DNA of 64,000 nucleotides from Halichondria panicea (GCF_963675165.1 NC_087382.1:4565963-4629962), one strand, 5' to 3'. Numbered from the stretch's first letter, positions 10,837 through 23,562 are shown. The notes: a model not told the origin generated them from the letters alone. Program-made: numbers and translations.

Positions 10837-13274
10837 CAGAGGAGGGAGGACACGATTAACCTTAGCTCTAATTAGCTAATTATCGCAACCTTTTAATTAC
10901 ATTCTTTGAACGATTCATCTTTTCTTTCTTTATAACCGCTACATATTGGACACAAGAGCTAGAGCCTTTTCTCCTACTGGAGGTACCCCTATGGCCAAGT
11001 TGTCAGGACCTGAAGGTAATAGATCAGATCAGTGGACCAAAGTGGCCAACTTGAATTTAGCACTGTGACCACAGAATCTGAAATTAGCTTTTGGCTATCA
11101 GCTTAGCTTTCAGCTTTTGGCTTCTCATCAGCTCAGCTTTCACCTATCAGCTATCAGCTTTCAGTCAGTATATACAGTGGACCTAAGTGGCCAAGTTGAA
11201 TTTAGCACTGTGACCACAGAATCTAATGCGTATGAAATTAGATTTTGACTATAAAATTATATCAGCTCAGCTTTCAGCTTTTGGTTTATCAGCTATCAAT
11301 GAACCAGATCAGATCATCACGCTGAATTTTGCATAGAAATTAACTTTTCGCAAGCAGCAAATTAAATCAGCTAAGGCTGTAGCTAGCTATAGCTATCAGC
11401 TCTCTGCATGGCTATATATCTCGCTGGCCAGTCCCACATCTAGTTTGACCACACCCTCCCAAATTAATGAGGCTGCTAACATCAATTACTGCTAGGATTT
11501 TCTAATTTTTTTATGCACCCATGACGTAATAATTATATCAAAAATCATTATTAATTAATTAGTAATTACCAAGTATCGTAATCTAGGGCAGACAGGTTCT
11601 TAGTGAATCTGGAGAAAGTTAAGTATGGCATCTTGAAGGGATGCTTATTGTCACACATCTTTTTGGTGTACTTCCAACGTACTTCCAACATAATGATTAA
11701 TACTCAGCTAGTTCAACCTGCAAAATTGTTTGTTTGTTTGATCACCTTTAAGGTTGTTCCTGGGAAATAAGGGCGTGTAAAGGGTGAATTTGCTCCACCA
11801 CACTGCACGTTCCAGTCTCAATCAAGCAATACTCGACATGGGGACATGAGGAGCCTAAATCAAATCACCTATATCGCCCGGCGCAGGTCACACATAATAT
11901 AATCCATAGGTGGTTTGATTTAGGCTCCTCCTGTCCTCACTGTCGAGTATTGCTTGATTGAGACTGTGACGTGCAGTGTGGTGGAGCAAATTCACCCTGT
12001 ACACGCCCTTATTTCCCAGGAACAACCTTAAGGTGGTCAAACAAACAACAAACATTGCAGGTTGAGTATTAATCATTATGTTGGAAGATATATGTATACA
12101 CCAAACTGATGTGTGACAATATCCTTTCAAGATGCCATACTTAACTTTATTCAGATTCACTAAAAACCTATCGCCCTAGATTACGATACTTGGTAATACT
12201 TTATCGAGTTATGGATTGATTTTTGATATGTCATGGATGCATAAAAAAGTGAAAGTCGCATGGTTAGGTTAAAATCCTAGTAGTAATATTAGCAGCCTCA
12301 TTTTAATTTAATTGGGGGGCGTGGCCAGACTAGATGTGGGACTGGCCATGCAGAGAGCCGATAGCTAGCAGAGGAGGTACGACATCCGCGTGTCAAAGGA
12401 AACGTTTTAGACACACATTCCTTAGGTCAAAGTTCGGAATGTGTGTGTTAAAGACATGCGGATGTCGTACCTCCTCTGGATAGCTAGATAGCTGATAGCT
12501 AGCTACAGCCTTAGCTGATTTAATTTGCTGCTTGCGAAAATTTTATTTCTATGCAAAATTCAGCGTGATGATCTGATCTGGTTCACTGATAGCTGATAAG
12601 CCAAAAGCTGAATGCTGAGCTGATAGTCAAAATCTAATTTCATATGCATTAGATTCTGTGGTCACAGTGCTAAATTCAACTTGGCCACTTAGGTCCACTG
12701 TACTGACTGAAAGCTGATAGCTGATAGGTGAAAGCTAAGCTGATAGCCAAAAGCTAATTTCAGATTCTGTGGTCACAGTGCTAAATTCAAGTTGGCCACT
12801 TTGGTCCACTGATCGTAATAGGACCTATAAGAAGCACCTCAAGTACTCCTATCTCTAAGATCCCTGTGAGAAGCATCCCAGGCACTCTGATCTTGTCTCT
12901 GTGAGATGACCCTGGAGACAGGATCCCTATGAGGAGCACCCCAGGCACTCCTGTCTCCAAGATCCCTGTGAGAAGCACCCCAGGCACTCCTGTCTCTGTG
13001 ATAAAGCTGCAACATGGAATTGTTTAGTTCAGAGTGTCTCCAACATGAAGAACATCAATGACATTAACAGTCTCAGCTTCTAGCACCCCTTTATTTGTAT
13101 GGTTTGCTCTGTGCCTGCAAGAATTTCCTGTCACTCATACTATAGTACTGTTCTGTGTGTCCCAATATGTAGAGGTTATACAGAAAGAAAAGATGAATCG
13201 TTCAAAGAATGTAATTAAAAGGTCGGGATAATTAGCTAATTAGAGCTAAGGTTAATCGTGTCCTCCCTCCTCTG
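10837..13274. mobile_element. 2.4-kb giant palindromic foldback element, unit A
   Basis: Nearly the whole 2438 bp is one inverted repeat, arms about 1.2 kb, turning near 11880. Matching pairs include 10850-10930 with 13180-13265, and 11030-11230 with 12640-12820. Ends CAGAGGAGGGAGGACACG and its complement, exact 9-bp duplication GTTTCGGAC (10828-10836 and 13275-13283). The same CAGAGGAGG terminus occurs on the small elements at 12369 and 50288. No transposase frame seen. Confidence 0.85.
12369..12478. mobile_element. CAGAGGAGG foldback nested in palindrome, unit A
   Basis: 110 bp, ends cagaggaggtacgacatccg and its complement, exact 9-bp duplication GATAGCTAG (12360-12368 and 12479-12487). 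Present in only one arm of the big palindrome, so it inserted after the palindrome formed. Confidence 0.8.
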
Positions 13275-13298
13275 GTTTCGGACCAGCGAGGTTCTACT

Positions 13299-13376
13299 TA
13301 GCCTCGATTCCAGGCCGTTCTCAATTGAGAAAGACGAACCTAGCCCCTCTAGTGAGAGGGGCTGGGATCGAGGCTA
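13299..13376. mobile_element. TAGCCTCG foldback, unit A
   Basis: 78 bp, ends TAGCCTCGATTCC and GGGATCGAGGCTA, exact 9-bp duplication GGTTCTACT (13290-13298 and 13377-13385). Copy at 38363-38440. Confidence 0.75.
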
Positions 13377-13948
13377 GGTTCTACTGTACTAACAATATTG
13401 ATACTCACAACTAAGAAAGCTAGACTAACTGAAACTGAAACTCTATTTCACCAATACAACAAACAACAAAATTCTAGCTCTGCTTTAATTAAAAGTGAAT
13501 ATTTGCATATTTTGTTTAAAAAATTTATAACTCATGAACCGTATATTAAAAACACTTGTAACAAAGTTCCACAGGTAGAACCGGACCCATGGACTCATAA
13601 TTGTTGCCTAGCAATCAACCACCACCCCACAAATAACAATTGTTAACAAAAATTCACAATTATGTACACAAACAATATTGTATGATGTTACGAAGTGAAT
13701 GAACACATGATATAAGTGTTCAGAATGCTCTCACGGTGACATGGCTCACTCAGGACTCAATCATGATCTGCAGAAACTTGTATTTGAGGTTCTATCAGCA
13801 GACGCCTTTTTCCCGGGAAATATTTTCTTCACCTACACACAGGTTTACAAGTTCAATGGTGGCTCATGATGTCCACTGTTGTACTAACTAGCCTAAACAA
13901 ACCTATAGTGAAGCTATCAAGACTACAAATGCTACTCTAGTGACTTAC

Positions 13949-14022
13949 CAGGTTCAGGAAGATAGTCCACCTCAAGTGCGTCTTCCTCAGGATTCTCAGG
14001 CTCTTTCTTTTTAGTTTGACCT
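13949..14022 (-). other. Exon-like segment, orphan, unit A
   Basis: A 74-bp minus-strand segment with a pyrimidine-rich acceptor (cttcctttcag) and a good donor (gtaagt). One frame reads GQTKKKEPENPEEDALEVDY then LPEP, charged and protein-like. A possible last exon near 13832 would continue the phase to a stop within about a dozen codons. No upstream exon or start was found. Its copy is at 39013-39086. It could be chance. Confidence 0.25.
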
Positions 14023-14285
14023 CTGAAAGGAAGCTTCCTACCTAGCTATGATCTCAGTCACTGTCCTCTCACTCTACAAGGCCATAAGCATCGATATTCT
14101 CACTCTCTAGCTTCCCTAGAACCTCCCTGAGGTTGTACTACAAAGATCTTGTAGCAATTAATTAATATAAAACGGTCACTTTTCTTTCGATAGAACTGTA
14201 CCTCGAAGCAAAATATTAAAAATACCACGTAAGAGCAGCTCAATGCGCATGTGCTGGTACCTGCAGTGTGCGCATAGCTCTAACA

Positions 14286-14329
14286 TAGCCTCGATTCAAG
14301 GCCGATTAATCTGCCTGGAATCGAGGCTA
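14286..14329. mobile_element. Shortest TAGCCTCG foldback, unit A
   Basis: 44-bp hairpin, ends TAGCCTCGATTC and GAATCGAGGCTA, 9-bp flanks GCTCTAACA and GCTCCAACA (one mismatch). Copy at 39350-39393. Confidence 0.7.
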
Positions 14330-14484
14330 GCTCCAACACAGCGTGCACAATGATTTTTTGAAATTTATCAGTAGCCATGCCGACTATAGAGTCGGTCTAT
14401 AGTCGGCTAAAGCGGGGAAAGGGTTAAATCATTGTTCATCGATTATCAAATAACTGAAACTAAAACACGCTTCTAACCCCACAG

Positions 14485-15751
14485 AGGAGGACTTGCTTGA
14501 GACGACGGCCAGTGTCAGCTCTGCTGATTCAGACGATTTCTTTGTCGTCATACCGGACTGTTTCGATGTCAGCAAGCCTCTCCTAGGCTACACACCACCT
14601 GTCATCCAACCCCAGTATCCTGTTCCACCACCGATTTTGTCACATGATGTTATGACCAGGTCATCTGACAGTCACATGACCTCGTTCATCGTTGAAGAGC
14701 CAAAGCCCACCCTCACAAACTCCACACCCTCACAGACCACACCCCCTACGGCTCGTCGTGAGTACGTACCTCAGCGAGTCACACTCAAGAACGTGAGGGA
14801 CGCTCGCATGTATCGTCGACCTTTCACCGTTGCCGCCGGACTCGTGAACACAATGTCAGACTTGGTGAGCAGGAAAGTGAAAAAATAGCTCCACCCAGAA
14901 AGCCGGAAGAAGTGGGTGTGGTCAACAGCATGGAGGAAGACAGCAGTAGTGACGAGGAATTCGAGGTGAGAATAACATTTTTAAAACTCCCCACTGTTTC
15001 TGGCAGTGTAATTATATAATTTCACTTTCAATTTAGGTTAGTTTGGAAAATCACAATTTTACAATTTTGTGTTTCATTCTTGATCTCCAGGATGCTCCCG
15101 AGCCTCCCACCACTGCCCCTCCCCCTCAGCCGTGGAAGATCCAGCAGATGCCGAGCGTATCCCACCTCCTACCAGGACATAACTCCGCTCAGTGGGTGCA
15201 CAGTGATGAGGTGTGTGTGTGTGTGTGTGGGGGGGGGGGGATTATACAGTATCTAATCTCTTGTGCATAATTATAAGTACACAAACACATTATTGTAGTA
15301 CTGTACGTTAGTCACATGACGTTAGTCACATGACGTTAGTCACATGACATTAGCCTGCTTCTACATGTACATGACATGTAAGATGTTATTTTAGTATGTA
15401 ATTCTACGTGAAAGCTTCCTTTTTTTAACTTTGGTGTCTGTATGCGTGTCTATTCTATACTTTTTGACTGCAATGTACTCTGTTATCTCCCACCTGCGTG
15501 CTCATTATTACCTCCTCCCCCTCCCTCGGCACACATGCGCAGGATGGAGCCAAGTGGGTCCAGTCACCTGATGTCTCCCACCTCATCCCTCAGCGCTGGG
15601 ACGGACCCAAAGCCCCCAGCTCCCCGATGGAGAAGCTCATCTCAATGGGGTTTGCTGACAGGGCTTTCAACGAACAAATCCTGGCCAAACACAACAATGA
15701 CACTCCATGGTCCTCAACGAGTTGTTGGATGGTTACCAAGTAGACGTCTGA
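14485..15751 (+). pseudogene. NBR1: NBR1 C-terminal exons (LIR and UBA), frameshifted, unit A
   Basis: NBR1 is a selective-autophagy receptor. Exons: 14485-14965, 15091-15210, 15543-15751, with AG/GT borders and consistent phase. The first encodes SADSDDFFVVIPDCFD, resembling the NBR1 LC3-interacting region, then PFTVAAGLVNTMSDLV, like the amphipathic helix of NBR1. The last encodes a UBA-like segment (MEKLISMGFADRAFNEQILAKHNND). Two breaks: an A6 run at 14880-14885 puts a stop at 14886, while a one-base shift restores an acidic stretch to the next donor; near 15700 the UBA frame is lost, and the expected third helix (VLNELLDGYQVDV) continues in another frame to a stop at 15751. The PB1, ZZ and FW parts are absent upstream. 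A fragment is likelier than a gene. Confidence 0.62.
15307..15348. repeat. Three 14-bp repeats, NBR1 intron
   Basis: GTTAGTCACATGAC three times, contains CACATG E-box-like steps. Copy at 40371-40412. A GT run and G run (15211-15240) lies just before. Confidence 0.7.
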
Positions 15752-16044
15752 GCTGAAACAATTCGTGAACTCATTTAAAAAAAAAAAGTTTTTGTGTTGT
15801 GTTAACTATAGCGCTATAGCCTCCAAGAACTATCAATGTATTTTATACAATTATTTTATATATACTGTACATGTATTATATAATCAAGTGTAATTAAATT
15901 TCGAGATAATTCCAAATTTTATTCATGTTACTAATGTGTGCATGCGCACACTGATATTAATTAATACAAGCAATTCAATAAGGTCACTAATACAGTTGTA
16001 AGCACTGTCACTGTTTCAGCAGTTCCAAACATGCAATCTCTCGA
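15752..16044. other. Short convergent intergenic DNA, NBR1 to PSA
   Basis: About 290 bp between the NBR1 fragment stop and the PSA stop codon. AT-rich; both 3' UTRs must lie here or overlap. Copy at 40816-41108. Confidence 0.5.
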
Positions 16045-18203
16045 TCACTGACTGGCTAGCCACTCCTTGACGATGTCTCGGTCCCTCTGTAACCATTTGG
16101 CGTTGAGTCGAATGGCCTCACAGTTTTGCTTGACGATTCTCGCAGCCACTGGCCATGGGTTCTCTGAGAAGAACTTCTCTATTTCACCAGCTCTCTCCTC
16201 ACTCACAAAGCCAGCAGTGGACACCTGCATGGAGAGGGAGAGACAACATTTTAATTATAATACACCAGAGACAATTAATTTAAAACTCATACATTCACTA
16301 AAGTCTAGTTGAGTTGCCGGCCCCCAGAAGTTCTGTGGACAATAACTATGCTTCATTTATAGGCTTTATATGAAATTAATTCTTAATTATAGATTTCTAG
16401 ATAGAACCAGCTTTTTTAACAATGGCCGCTGCATACTTATATCGCCAACCGGTACCTCCCCCACACACACTCACATCGATCATCCTAGCCAGCAGGAACT
16501 GGCCGTTGTAGCGGTCCTTGAGCATGGTCCAGTTCTCCTGTACAAACTTCCAGACCCTCTCTCTAGAGTCTGGACACGAGCGGGTGAGGGACATGAGGAC
16601 TGCAGGGAGGTCCTGGGGGCGTACCTTATCCTGTGAGAGGGGTAAAGGGATTTAATACTCACATAGTATTATTATACAGACTAGCTGAAAATGCTGTGTA
16701 CAAATAATTTATAATATTATTGTACGGTACACCAGACTCATGCATGCACTGTATACATGGATACCAAATAAGAGCACGGGAGATCAACCAACACTTCAAA
16801 GGAGGACCTACATGCCAATTAAGGACCGGTGCTTCCCTGCATGTACCAAGCAAGATGCCCATGTAAACTATAGTATGAATATTTGTAACTGTATTATGAG
16901 TCACAGTACAGAAACATGAATGACATGCACATTAGTTGAATTACACAAACCACATACACACGTACACTTAGTAGTATACATGTACAAGCAAAGAACAAAC
17001 TTTGATTAATAATATGCCCCATGCAGAGTATACTATTCATGTACATCCCTCGACTTATGCGCACTGATGCATAACCATATAATTGAAATTCTTGATCTGC
17101 TTTTATTTATTAGTAGTCCATACAAGGTCACACCCACCCCGCCCCCTCACTCACACTGGTGGCAAAGTCGAGGCACTTGGTGATGAGTGTTTCTGTCTTC
17201 CCGTTGCCTAGCGAGCTGTAGATCCTCACCTTCTCCTCGTTGGAGTCAGCCTTGTCGTGGAGCTGCAACCAAATAACAATAGTCACCTAAATTTACTTAA
17301 CAAAATTTTACATACTGTGGAAGTAAAAACTTCCAGTCCACTAGATCTGGAAGTATAAAAATGGTACCATAATCCTTATGGTTAATGACAATCATGTAGT
17401 CTTCGAAGAAACAGTGCTTAATTGAGGTACTGTAATAAATGTACGGGTATTTCATGTCAATTAAGTATAGGCAACCAATATCGAGGTTTCCATGTACGAC
17501 AATACAGTAGGAAGACGACGAGACAATAATGTGGTAGTCATTGCATGCTTAGTATTGTCAGGAACAAACGATCCTGGTTATCCTATATTTCAACTCCCTT
17601 ATAATTATATGCAAGTCTTGTATACGCACTATTTGAGTTGATACTTGTATAACAAAACCCCCAAAGTACATGTATCAACTGATATTTGAGACCAACAGCT
17701 TTCCATTTATAGAACAACTCACCGCCACTAGATGGTCGAAGATAGATTCATCCCCACCACTGAGAGCAGCTGAGAACACGGCACTCTTAATGTCAGCAGG
17801 GATGGCGTCCTTCTCAGAGACATGGTCGCTAAATCTACGCTTGGACTCAGATATCATGTCCGGGTCACCATAGCGACCAAGCTGACCAATCACAAGACTC
17901 CGCAGCATTGTGTCCAGAGTACCTACATGTACGAGCGGATGAAATCAATAATCACGAAATGGATTTGTACATGTGAGATATCGGAAATGCATTTCCTGTA
18001 TACCTGTCACAAATAATTATGCCACACATAAAAACAGATTGAGGACTATTTATAACCTCCCTGCTATGCTGACAACTTTAACTTTAATGCTACAGCTCCA
18101 CTAAAGTATAAAATACAAGAGATGAAAACTTAAGAGATTGTGCTGGGGGGGGGGGGCTCCTGCATATACTTATTTAATATGGCCTCTAGCTGACATAGTC
18201 TAG

Positions 18204-18300
18204 TTTAACGAGGCCGGAGAGGGCCGGGGGTGAGCCCCCTCACCTTGGATACGCCTTCTATTTCTTGCTCACCTCCCGGCCTTTCCCCGGCCTCGTTAAA
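18204..18300. mobile_element. Foldback in PSA intron 15, unit A
   Basis: 97-bp inverted repeat with ends tttaacgaggccgg and ccggcctcgttaaa; no clear target duplication. Copy at 43268-43364. Confidence 0.6.
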
Positions 18301-21084
18301 TTAGCCATGTTTAATGTTAGGACCGAAGTTTTCAGGAGACCCCACCTCCCAAACAATCTCTAACTCTTATTAAGTTACAAGTCTTAAATGTACTCACTGT
18401 CAGTGTCTTTACTGTCCCAGCCAAGTCGTGCAAAAGATGGAGTCAATAGTTTGAGAGCAAATCTCTTGAAATCCTCGTAACAATCGGTGGAGGAGAAGAG
18501 ACGAGCGAGGCTGCCAATGTTGGAGGCAAGGCTTTCCCACACCGTGTACGATGTCTCGCTAATAAACGAGCCAATCAGACGCAAGACGTCCACGGTGCTG
18601 CCCACTCCAGCACGAGCCTACGTATGTATATAATTATACAAAGTAGAAATAATTTTATTAGATATCGTGGTGTACAGTGTGAAAGTATTACGGGTTTGTC
18701 ATATCTCCCTTTAGGCAAAATGAACAAAATACCACAGAATACTATCAAAGGCTTACAAGAGAAGCCCTCGATACTATATTACTTTATAAGCTAGCCTCTT
18801 CAGTCAACCAGCATAAGAAACTCCTTACAAAATTACTACGATGACCTTTGCCGTTGACACGTATTACACTACATTATCTACCCTTCAAATACAAGTGTGT
18901 GTGTGTGTGTGTGTGTGGTGTGGTGTGGGCGGGGGGTGACGTACAAGAGCGAAGGTGTCATTGAGTAGCCCGAGGCGATCCTGTGCTGACAGCTGCCCCA
19001 GAATGGAGAGGATGGGGGAGAGAAGAGTGGCCGAGTATGACACACGGTAGAAACCTTGACGACTTGGGTTCACCTGTATCAGTTTATTGGGGAGGGGAGG
19101 ACACATAATTCTCTGTAATAATTATTTTAAGCAATTGACAGGTAGTACGTGAGGAACACACATACACCAAAAAACTGTTACAAGTACGATCTAATGAAAG
19201 TTTGTGACAACTAAGAATATTTTTTAATTTGCCTGCCCGTACTGCATTATAAGACCATAGCTCATTAGAAGCAAGAGTTGATTACATCATTGTGAAGTGT
19301 TTGGCTCAGTAAGTGCTATGACTCCACCACTAGCAATGAGAAGGTGCAGCAAAGCCACTCCTTCCCAGCACGTAGTGACTGTTCTCATGGCAACAGACAT
19401 CAGCACCCCTGACATTCTCATCATCACCAAACACAACATCTCGTACACTCTTGCAGATACCGTATAGCGAGAAATTTCGGAGGCACTTAACTTTCGAGTA
19501 TATCACTTAGGGAATTATGAGCGTATAACTAGCTTCTTTGGAAGCTAGAAATTTATAATGGTAGGATGCTAACTCTAGTTCGCCAATGAAAGTGCATAGG
19601 ATATGTTATAGACTATATTCTAGTAGATAGAAATCACAAACCAGTTACAATACGACATGCAGTTAAACTTATTCTTCACGTACCAGTATCCAGTCGTCCT
19701 GCCCCACCCCCTCCACTGTCACAGTGGTGGACTGACTCTCCAGTACAAACTTGACAGCTGTCGGGTTCTTGCTCGTTGCTATGGTGACTGGTACTTGCCA
19801 CAACACAGACTCATGACCTGGACACACGTGACAATACAATCACTCAAACTAATCATTTCTTCAGGAAATTAGTTCTTCCCTCCCTAAATTTACATTCATA
19901 CCACATGTAGCTTCTCACCTGAGCTGTCACCATTGGCACAGAACTTCTTCTGAGAGATGGTCAGGATCCTGTTGTTGCCGTCCTGAGAAAATACAGTGCA
20001 CAAGGAGTTAACAAGATGTTAGAATACTAATGCTCGTATCACCAAAACAGTAACTATCAAGACATACCGTATTACTAGAATGTTTTGCGAGCATCAAACA
20101 TTTGCGAACTTCGCGATGGTTGATCAATTCACAACAATAAATCAGCAAAACCTAGTAAATACACACGATCCGTGCCAGAACGCAATAGTTAGATTGCACA
20201 GGGTCAAATTTTCTGCTGATTTAATTGGCTTATTTGCAAAGGTTTTTCACCCGAAAATATTCTAGTAATACTGTACATGTACTGAATAATAAACCTATTA
20301 ATTTTGGGGAAGCTCCTTTAATCACCTGCTTCCCCTCCACTGTCAGCACAGGGTAGCCCATCTGCTTTGTCCAGGTGTTCATCACCGTGGCAACTGGCTT
20401 CTTGCTGGCCTCCTCGAGAGACGCCCAAAGGTCCTCTGTCAGATGACATCAATAAAATTTGTTTGAAAACAATAAATTTACATCATACCTGTCTTCGCGT
20501 TTTTGTACGCAAATTTCTTCAAGTAGCTTCCGAGACCAGTTCGGAAATTCTGTAAAAAGAAAGAAATGGAAAAAAGTTGGAAATTTTGCAACACGCACAA
20601 AATTCAGGCATGCATTTACTTGGTTCCAATGACCTCCTGTACTCACACGCACACAGCAGCCACTATGTAAACCACACCCTAGCCACACCTACCTCCGTTC
20701 CGATCCAGTCGTGGAGCATGCGGATGATACAGGAGCCCTTGCGTAAGAGATGGTATCGAAGATCTCCTCCACCTCAGAGGGGGGTCCCACCTCAATCTAA
20801 TGTACGCAGGAGAGGGTATAGCGATCAAACAATATTGAAATAAAATTTCCTTACAATTATTAGGATTCGATCAACATCTTATATATAATTATGCCTAACA
20901 AGCTAGTACATGCAGTATAGCAGACGCCATAATCATAATAAGAGCACCGACTATCTAAGAATATGGATTTCAGTGAGCAAAAATGGCTAGTAAAACTAAA
21001 CGTATAATTATATACATGTGGCCATAATCACAAAAACTTTTGAGTGGTAAAAAAATTATCGCTTGAAGAAAGCTAGCTAGCTAG

Positions 21085-22184
21085 TAGCCTCGATCCCAGG
21101 CCGAGTTTTCGCTTTTATAACGGTTAGGCGAACAACTAGGCCTGGTACTAGTTGTCTGCGCATGCGTCAGTCGTTCGTTAGATTCTGGCGAATGGATATT
21201 CTCGTTCACTTTCGTGACATTTATATTCGTGTACTATCGTGTACTAGAAGTCAGTTCCCGTTTTATCATTATTGGAATGGCTCTTAGCTGAAGCTTCTCT
21301 CTTCTCTGAAGCTTAGAAAACATTATTCTGAAGACTAAACAACAAGGGAAGAGGTATAAAGCTTTGTCCAGCTTGTTAAGGTCAGAAATTTTTGTGTGGG
21401 CCCTATGCTATCAAATCTTGTTCATGTTTGGCAAGATCTAGGTAAACTATAGTTTCATCATTAATATGGTGGATCAAGTGAAGAGTGTGAGCTAGTGAAC
21501 TTGGTGCTACCATCATCAGCTCGTCGACAATGACACTATAACCTGTTTAAAATACGAGAAATTTAATAAAGATCTACACGTATTTAGAATGTCTACTTCT
21601 CTGTACAGGAGCAATGGCTAATATCCAGCTATCCCAACAGTGCTCCTCTTGGCTATACTAACGGACGAGACTGGACAGTTTAAGGTAAGGGTTTAACCGT
21701 CTTTGGTTCATGTATTAATTCTTTGTTTGCTCTTTCCCTTGCGTACTTGGACAGACCACGGATTGGAGGGACGCCATCCTTTTTCTCGAAGTATGCAGTG
21801 ATCACGCTCTTCTTCAGAGGCATCAAGAAAATCTACGTTTTCTCAAAAGTTACGAGTTGGGGCCTAGAATCAGAGAAGTCCAGCAGCCTGCTAAATCTTT
21901 TTGAAACGTAATTTGAAGGCATTCAATCATCCTAAAGTTGTCCTGGGTCACTGTAATCGTGCTGCAGCACAACTGGCAACTCCCCATGCCCTTGTGAAGC
22001 AGCTCTCTATGTGCATCTTTTGTGTACTCACTCTGTGCATTTTCTGTGTACAAATTTTGATTATAGATATTTTTGCCGACCACAAATACAATGAAAATTT
22101 GACGCATGCGCAGACAACTAGTACCAGGCCTAGTTGTTCGCCTAACCGTTATAAAAGCGAAAACTCGGCCTGGGATCGAGGCTA
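21085..22184. mobile_element. 1.1-kb MULE-like element, unit A only
   Basis: 1100 bp with inverted repeats of about 85 bp, TAGCCTCGATCCC termini, and exact 9-bp duplication GCTAGCTAG (21076-21084 and 22185-22193). The empty site is present in unit B at 46134-46142. Inside, no recognisable transposase; a few short open frames only. It is the longest TAGCCTCG-family member here and shares its ends with the small foldbacks. Confidence 0.82.
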
Positions 22185-22783
22185 GCTAGCTAGGTATACT
22201 AGGTGGTAGCTATCAAGTTGTTTCAAAAGAATTAAGGCCTCCCTCAATGCATGAGCATCAAGTCCATGCAAGCTGCATGTCAACTCCAGTGTGAAGGAGG
22301 AAGGGACGTGTTGTATGGTTTCCTATACTGTGCTACGCAGACAATGAACTTTCAGTGAAAGTATAAAAAATAATAGACATTTATGACACATTTTACTACA
22401 AGCCCAGATACAATATCTCCTAGGCCTTGTTTCCCCATCTGACATAAAAGCGAATACTCTGCCTGGGAATGAGGTTAGTGCAATATTGTCATTTTCAGGC
22501 CTTCCTTTTCAGGCCTTCCCCTTGGTTGGCCTTCCAAAAATTTTGAGACTTAAAAGCCTCCCATCTGATAATGCTTTCGAGTCTTAACTGCACCTTTTAT
22601 AGTGTGACCCAGTGTGAACTTATTGTGGTGTTGCATATAACACTCGTGAATAACATTACAAACAGTCAATGGAATGCAAGAATAATAACTGTTTTGATAT
22701 TGGATATTGTACTATACTGACTGACAGCCATGACAGGAGATCCTGCTTCATTGAACATACCACTGTCTACACTCAACATTATA

Positions 22784-23037
22784 CCGTATAGCGGGTATAT
22801 TTCGAGGGTATAAATATTTGCAGTTTTCGCGGATTGAGCCTGTACCGCGAAAATTTATGAATAGTAGGCGTGTTCAGTATTATGGATTCGAGGCTAACGG
22901 TGTGTAGGTACAGCTGCATGTTGATGTGCGCATGCGCCAAAAGGCTGGAACTCAGACCACGAAAATAAAATCCGCGAAATCCTTTGTAATGGTCCATCCG
23001 CGAAAATGTATACCCTCGAAATATACCCGCTATACGG
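22784..23037. mobile_element. CCGTATAGCGGG element, unit A only
   Basis: 254 bp with inverted ends ccgtatagcgggtatatttc and complement, in PSA intron 8. It is missing from the matching place in unit B (about 48186). Related ends occur at 59046-59251. Confidence 0.72.
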
Positions 23038-23379
23038 TCTAATTATAGAGTAGTGATGTTTCATCCTTCGCTAATTATACAATTTTAAGCTTTTAGAAAA
23101 TAATAGTACACACTAGGATAAAATTAATGGAATATATATACATGTATGTATTTGAAAGCACTATAGCATCTGGGATATTTCTGAAAATCACATAAATCGC
23201 TGCCAGAGCACAAGTTACATATATATACATGTATGCTAGTTTGAGATGCTACTCCTCCAATAAGAAAGTATATACAAGGTTGGTAAATTATACGACTATA
23301 GACAGTACACTACCACTACTACTATAGCACAATGACACTACCCCTAAGCACAAGCGTTCGAAAATCTACCTTGGACCCA

Positions 23380-23562
23380 GAGGATGATCGTCAGGGTCAA
23401 AAGGTCTTAATCATAAAACTACTTCCGGAGGACTTTCCACTCAGCTAGCTCCACGTGAATTGGAGATACTAAAGGAAGAGTAGATGATTAAAGTCCTCCA
23501 GAAGCAGCTTAATATAATAAAATTATTATGATTAAGACCTTTTGACTCTGACGATCCTCCTC
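23380..23562. mobile_element. Foldback with 13-bp direct flanks, PSA intron 8, unit A
   Basis: Inverted arms (gaggatgatcgtcagggtca and complement) flanked by direct repeats TACCTTGGACCCA at 23367-23379 and 23563-23575. The counterpart at 48491-48661 is shorter but keeps both flanks. Confidence 0.6.

Noticed and set aside
13741-13869. Plus-strand 42-codon frame starting MAHSGLNHDLQ
   Set aside because: Short, no recognised motif, overlaps a possible minus-strand terminal exon; not enough support either way.
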